A DNA stretch of 64,000 bases from Elmis aenea (taxonomy: Eukaryota; Arthropoda; Insecta; Coleoptera; Elmidae), in assembly GCA_947652605.1 (NCBI GenBank), contig OX393581.1:27460788-27524787 (forward strand), given 5' to 3'. The notes beneath the pieces were generated by a model. It searched no databases and had not been told where the DNA came from. It saw nothing but the letters and a program-made list of their open reading frames with translations. Of this stretch, positions 59,818-64,000 are shown in pieces (the stretch's first letter is position 1; each line of letters opens with the position of its first letter). Made by a program: the position numbers and the translations under genes.

Positions 59818-61941
59818 TCTAGTCCTGATGGCTTCTAGTTTAATTTAATATATTATTAAAAATCTACTTTTAAGTTTACATTCAGGTGAACAGATTGAAA
59901 AAAACGTAATTTATTTGTTTAAAAAATATCGATTTTATTGGATTTGTCTTTTATTCCAGTCAATAAAAAGTTTTGTAGCTTAGCTTTAACTTATTAGTAA
60001 TGTTTTTTTTAAAGATGATCAGTGCCTTTTTTAATTAAATACGTGAGGTTACATACAACATGAATTAATTGCATCAGTCTCCTAAACCTACTACATAGTA
60101 CATACTCTCACCTCTTTTGAGAGGTCGATTTTACTGGCTTGCCTCATAATTGTCGAAAATAATTAAGGAGATGTGCGAAGGGCATTATAATATATTTGTG
60201 ATTCCCAAAATTGTTTGAAATTTAAAAAAATTTATTACGAAAATGAGTTAAAAATGTTAAAAACAAAAATTGTATAAAAATTTATTACGAAAATGAGTTA
60301 AAAATGTTAATAACAAAAATTATATACCAACGATAGAGTCCCAAAAAATTATCCACGCCCCCATTGGAATTCTTTCCAGATGAAAATTAGTTAGGATGCC
60401 GCGGGCCGCAATAAATGTAGATGTAAGGGGTGTTACAAATCTTTTGCTGAGTCCATATTTTTTAGAACCTAAAAAACATTTGAAAGGAATTTCACGTTCG
60501 TCAAATTTATGAAAATTTAAAAAAATGTTTTATGAAGCAGGCCGGATTGGATGCCAGCGCAGACCACATCCCACCCGCGGTGAAAAAGTAAAAAAATGTT
60601 ACTGAATACAATTTTTGTTAGCACCTTTAGTTGGATAGTTTTACATTTAAATTAACAGATTAAATGTACATCATCATTTGCAATAAGTTTTAATTTGTTT
60701 ATAAAATTGGTTTACGTAATAATTATGCTGCGCAAAATAAAAGAAAAATTTAAGTAAATAGTTGAACTATGATTCTTTTATTAAGATGAACAAATCTAAT
60801 AAACCACTTTTAATGCTGTCGTCTTTTTATCACTATACTGTTATTTAAATTAATTATTTAGAAATAAATAACCTTGCTACTGTTAAAGAGTATTGAACTG
60901 GTCTAGCACATCTACAAGACATTTTTCTTGCAAGATTGTGATTAATTATAATCATTTATTCGGCAAGCACCTTTTATTAATGTTGTCAAAAGTCAAGCAC
61001 CATATTTTTGACAATACTTAAGTCAAAATCTAGCATTGGCATTATTGATTTATAGTTATAAGAAAACATTACATTTATATTTTTACACAGTTTACATTTT
61101 CTATACATCAAGTTTATTGAATTCATGCTTAAGGGCTCTTTCCTATCTGTCTTTAAATTTTTAAGTATAATATGTGTCTGGCTCTATATTTATAATACGC
61201 AAAAAAATAAGTTTTAAATGAGATTTTTCATAAAATGGAAAAATTATTCATCATTAATTAAATGTAAACCTTATTAATAAAAATACTTGGTCGTCGTTTT
61301 ATAAACAAATTTAAAATGAAGGGAAATACTTATTTATAGTTAAAATGGCAATCTTTAATGGTACATCATTTATCAATTCATGAAAACTGAATATTTGTAC
61401 GTAAAAAGTATGACCTTGTGTATGAATAAATTGACGGCTGAATTTAAAAATGCATAAAACGATGAACTCTCTAAATGAATTATTCATGAGTTAATAATGC
61501 TATTTGGTGGTAAAAAAATTAAATGGCACCTCATAAATTTGATCTGCGGATATAAATGGTATTAAACAGAGTGGTAATATTACGGCAAAAAATTAATTAA
61601 CTTAGCCAATTACGTTTACAACTTACATAACTATATTAAGGCACTTATAATTAACCACAAACTTGGTTTATTTTTCGATAATTAATAGCACAAAACTGTA
61701 AATAATTGTAAAATTAATGGTGCAGTAGTGTGGATCTATTCCGTAAATTTATCTAGCGTAAAGTGTTTTCAGCTTAAATTTTATGGTTCCGTTGAAAGCA
61801 AACATCAATATTTTAACTAATAGAAGGAGATAGTTGTTCAACATTCGAATAGTTATTCCAACAACGCATTCTGTATTTTTGTATAAGTATGCATTTTTAT
61901 TATAACCAGTGCCGTAGGGTGACCAAAGTAGGACACTTATA
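59818..61941. other. No gene; one 50-bp tandem duplication
   Basis: AAAAATTTATTACGAAAATGAGTTAAAAATGTTAA-AACAAAAATT-TATA is repeated twice in tandem at 60226-60325 (period 50). GATGCCGCGGGCCGCAATAAA near 60397 resembles hAT-type subterminal sequence but no ends were found. CAGTGCCGTAGGGTGACC at 61911 may be another terminus. Confidence 0.5.
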
Positions 61942-62170
61942 CAGGGTGTTTCTTAAATATTGCGAAAAACTTTTGGAGGTAATTCCTTATCATAAACTAA
62001 AGGGGGGGTTTATATAATTTTTTTCCCTTGGAATCTCCTTTTCGGAGTTCTACTCTTCTAAAGGGGAGCGGTAAAATTAGGTTTTTATTTTATTTTTCAA
62101 ATTTGGAGATGTGTAGGAGAATGACATTTGGTAGATGTATTAAACTTATTGAAAGGTTTTTCTAGTGTTC
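61942..62170 (+). mobile_element. Partial copy of foldback family F1
   Basis: CAGGGTGTTTCTTAAATATTGCGAAAAACTTTTGGAGGTAATTCC with TA before it matches the F1 arms at 38786 and 41171. Further agreement: TTCGGAGTTCTACTCTTC, and GTAGGAGAATG(A/G)CATTTGGTA (62112 and 38956). Only one arm is present; the right end is not identified. Confidence 0.7.
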
Positions 62171-62984
62171 CATGATCGATCTCTGAAATCTCTAGCACCC
62201 ATTGCTTTTGAAATTCTTCTTCCAACGTTTTTATGGCCTTCGTATAGGTACCTACTACATACTAATTTAATATACTAAGTGTAAATTAATTTTGTGTTTT
62301 CATAAACGAATACAATTCATCAAATTAGTATTGTTCAAACATAAGAGACAGTTGTTTTGTTAGAGATTGTTATTTATGGAAAGGGCTCATGTAAGGGAAT
62401 TTGTTAAAATTTAAATTAAGTGCAATATCTATGAGATGTACAGAAAGTAATCCAAGTTGCCAAGATAATCTGTGGTGAATAGTTGATCTTAAGGCACCAC
62501 ATGTAAACGATGTTTTAAAACTTTACATTTAGATTTACTACGACTAGACAGAGGGCGTTCAAGTTGGTTTATACATTCAAACACAAATTACGTGACATGC
62601 GTTTTAAGTTCATGGCTGATAACGTTATGAAAACGGTGCATAGTGGATGTAGAAAGTGAAAACATATTGTGCAAATTTTAGTTTATGTCTCTATTTTGCT
62701 TTTTTACAATTATTTTCTTTGCGAGTTGTAAGAAATGTGTGTTTCAATAATTAAACGAGCTTTGTGAAGACACCACCGACATGCCGTTTTGTTAATACAT
62801 TCTCAAAATATTTATAAATATATCTCCCATGGTTAAACAGATTGACTTTTTTGAATATTACGAAACGTTCTCTCATCACATACACACAAATAAAAAGTCT
62901 AGATCGCAAATAAAGTAGGTATATGATAGAAACGGCTCTTAATAATTATTGTCGTCAACTGTTTGCTTTGCGTGTGAATATTGT
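62171..62984. other. No supported feature
   Basis: AT-rich DNA. Confidence 0.5.
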
Positions 62985-63723
62985 CAAAAAGTAGGTGCAT
63001 ATTCCTGAGTGAAAATGATGACCATTTGTCAAATATTTTGTTATCCGAAAATGCTTCCTTTCAAAGTTAGAGACCTCCAAAGTTGCAAGGAAAAAAAAAA
63101 TCAAAAAATCGATTACGTCCTAGCCGTTTAAGCTAGAGCTATCAAACGGCCGAAATGTTTAGTTGTTTCCCATTGACTTTGTGAAATAATTAGAAAGAAA
63201 ACACGTAATTGGAAGTATGATTTATAGTCAGGTCAACCGCTTACCATCTTCGTCCATAAGAAAGTACGACTTAAGAGGAAAAAATTCGTCCCTCTGTGTT
63301 TTTTTGCTGTAGACGTAGCCGTTTTCGAGAAAATTAGCGCTAAAGATGCATCGACAAACTCTGTTTATACCCCTCAAACATTTTTTTACTAAACTTGGTT
63401 GGCTAATGTCATGCTTGACTTAAGGCTTGTTCATAATAATTAAGCGGATGACCTGACTATAAATCTTACTTCCAATTACGTGTTTTCTTTCTAATTATCC
63501 CACAAAGTCAATGGGAAACACCTAAACATTTCGGCCAAGTTTGATAGCTCTAGCTTAAACGGCTAGGACGTAATCGATTTTTTGTTTTTTTTTTCTTGCA
63601 ACTTTGGAGGTCTCTAACTTTGAAAGGAAGCATTTTCGGATAACAAAATATTTGACAAATGGTCATCATTTTCACTCAGGAATATGCACCTACTTTTTGG
63701 CGGTGTATAATTGGGACACCCTG
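62985..63723. mobile_element. Foldback element with 250-bp arms
   Basis: Arms 62985-63238 and about 63448-63700 are near-identical inverted copies: AAAAAGTAGGTGCATATTCC with GGAATATGCACCTACTTTTT, and CGATTACGTCCTAGCCGTTTAAGCTAGAG with its complement. The loop is about 210 bp. On the right the end continues to GTGTATAATTGGGACACCCTG (63723); the left terminus lacks that segment. It sits inside a copy of the CAGGGTGTTCC family. Non-coding. Confidence 0.85.
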
Positions 63724-63724
63724 A

Positions 63725-64000
63725 ATATGTATACCGGGCGTAACTGAGTTCTGGTACACCTCCTTCTTTTCTTTAGTTTTGATTTTTTTAAATGAAATTT
63801 TGTACCGATGATATTTTTAAAAAAACCGGATTATTTGAACAGTAGGTATCTACACTATTGTTTCATTTTCGGTTTCGCCAGAAATGACCCCAACTTGGTT
63901 GTTTCAAATGGAGCACCCTGTATATTTTTACATTTTTGGAAAGTAGAAGCAATTTTAAATACCAGTGCACCATTTTGGTTAATTTTTATAACCTCAAATA
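63725..64000 (-). mobile_element. Copy of the CAGGGTGTTCC family, cut by the window edge
   Basis: Read on the minus strand from 63920: CAGGGTGCTCCATTTGAAACAACC, CATTTCTGGCGAAACCG, GAAACAATAGTGTAG and CCAGAACTCAGTTACGCCCGG, matching the copies at 28587 and 30008. From 63921 to the end lies the shared flank (TTTTACATTTTTGGAAAGTAGAAGCAATTTT...). The larger repeat continues past the window. Confidence 0.7.

Noticed and set aside
1..64000. CRISPR arrays, tRNA genes, rRNA and host protein-coding genes
   Set aside because: No regularly spaced repeats, no convincing tRNA B-box in a foldable context, no rRNA signature and no intact conserved gene were seen. Exons of a gene with very long introns cannot be ruled out by eye.

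Overview
The window looks like a gene-poor, repeat-dominated stretch of an insect nuclear genome. It is AT-rich and has no bacterial-style gene packing. It carries a short spliced intron, RTE- and CR1-type non-LTR retrotransposon remnants, mariner, hAT, MULE, piggyBac-like and Helitron pieces, and many copies of the TATACAGGGTG terminal motif. A beetle is my best guess from the abundance of that motif, but this is inference only. I found no intact host protein-coding gene, no convincing tRNA or rRNA and no CRISPR array.

Layout. 1-9 kb: a 1.07-kb foldback element (1334-2406), a decayed LINE 3' end on the minus strand (5505-6150), otherwise featureless AT-rich DNA. 9-15 kb: nested hAT-like repeats (9063-10119), a deleted Mutator-like element (10390-12510) whose transposase remnant is split by a TTAA-associated piggyBac-like element (10985-11965), and a GC-rich inverted-repeat element (13903-14609). 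16.9-22 kb: a degenerate foldback (16928-17580), a GGTCC-ended element (18492-20445) that holds a LINE fragment and a hAT MITE with a perfect 8-bp target duplication, and a small TA-flanked MITE. 23.4-26.6 kb: a 5'-truncated RTE-like LINE with a 12-bp target duplication and a GAA-repeat tail, a tandem pair of about 380-bp repeats, and a second decayed RT pseudogene. 28.5-33.6 kb: two copies of one CAGGGTG family, an AACCGGTT-rich stretch and a second copy of the CAGCGTCATTC MITE.

35.1-36.3 kb holds the best-preserved gene-like unit: a Crypton-type tyrosine recombinase with a 51-nt intron, spoiled only by two adjacent in-frame stops. 37.96-41.25 kb is a nest of inverted-repeat transposons four levels deep, the innermost carrying part of a DUF4817-type transposase. 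42.9-48 kb: a LINE 3' end, partial hAT MITEs, a 259-bp hAT MITE with a perfect target duplication, and two tandem non-autonomous Helitrons. 54.2-59.8 kb: a CR1-like LINE 3' end, a foldback MITE, a THAP-domain fragment inside a probable TIR-bounded element, a 231-bp insertion flanked by a 14-bp direct repeat with a hammerhead-like core, and an internally deleted mariner. 61.9-64 kb returns to CAGGGTG foldbacks and runs off the window edge.

There is no pathway here; the relationships are those of nested, decaying mobile elements. The two items most worth following are the hammerhead-bearing insertion at 57140-57398 and the Crypton-like recombinase at 35154-36308. All homology calls are from memory of family motifs; no database search or alignment was run.
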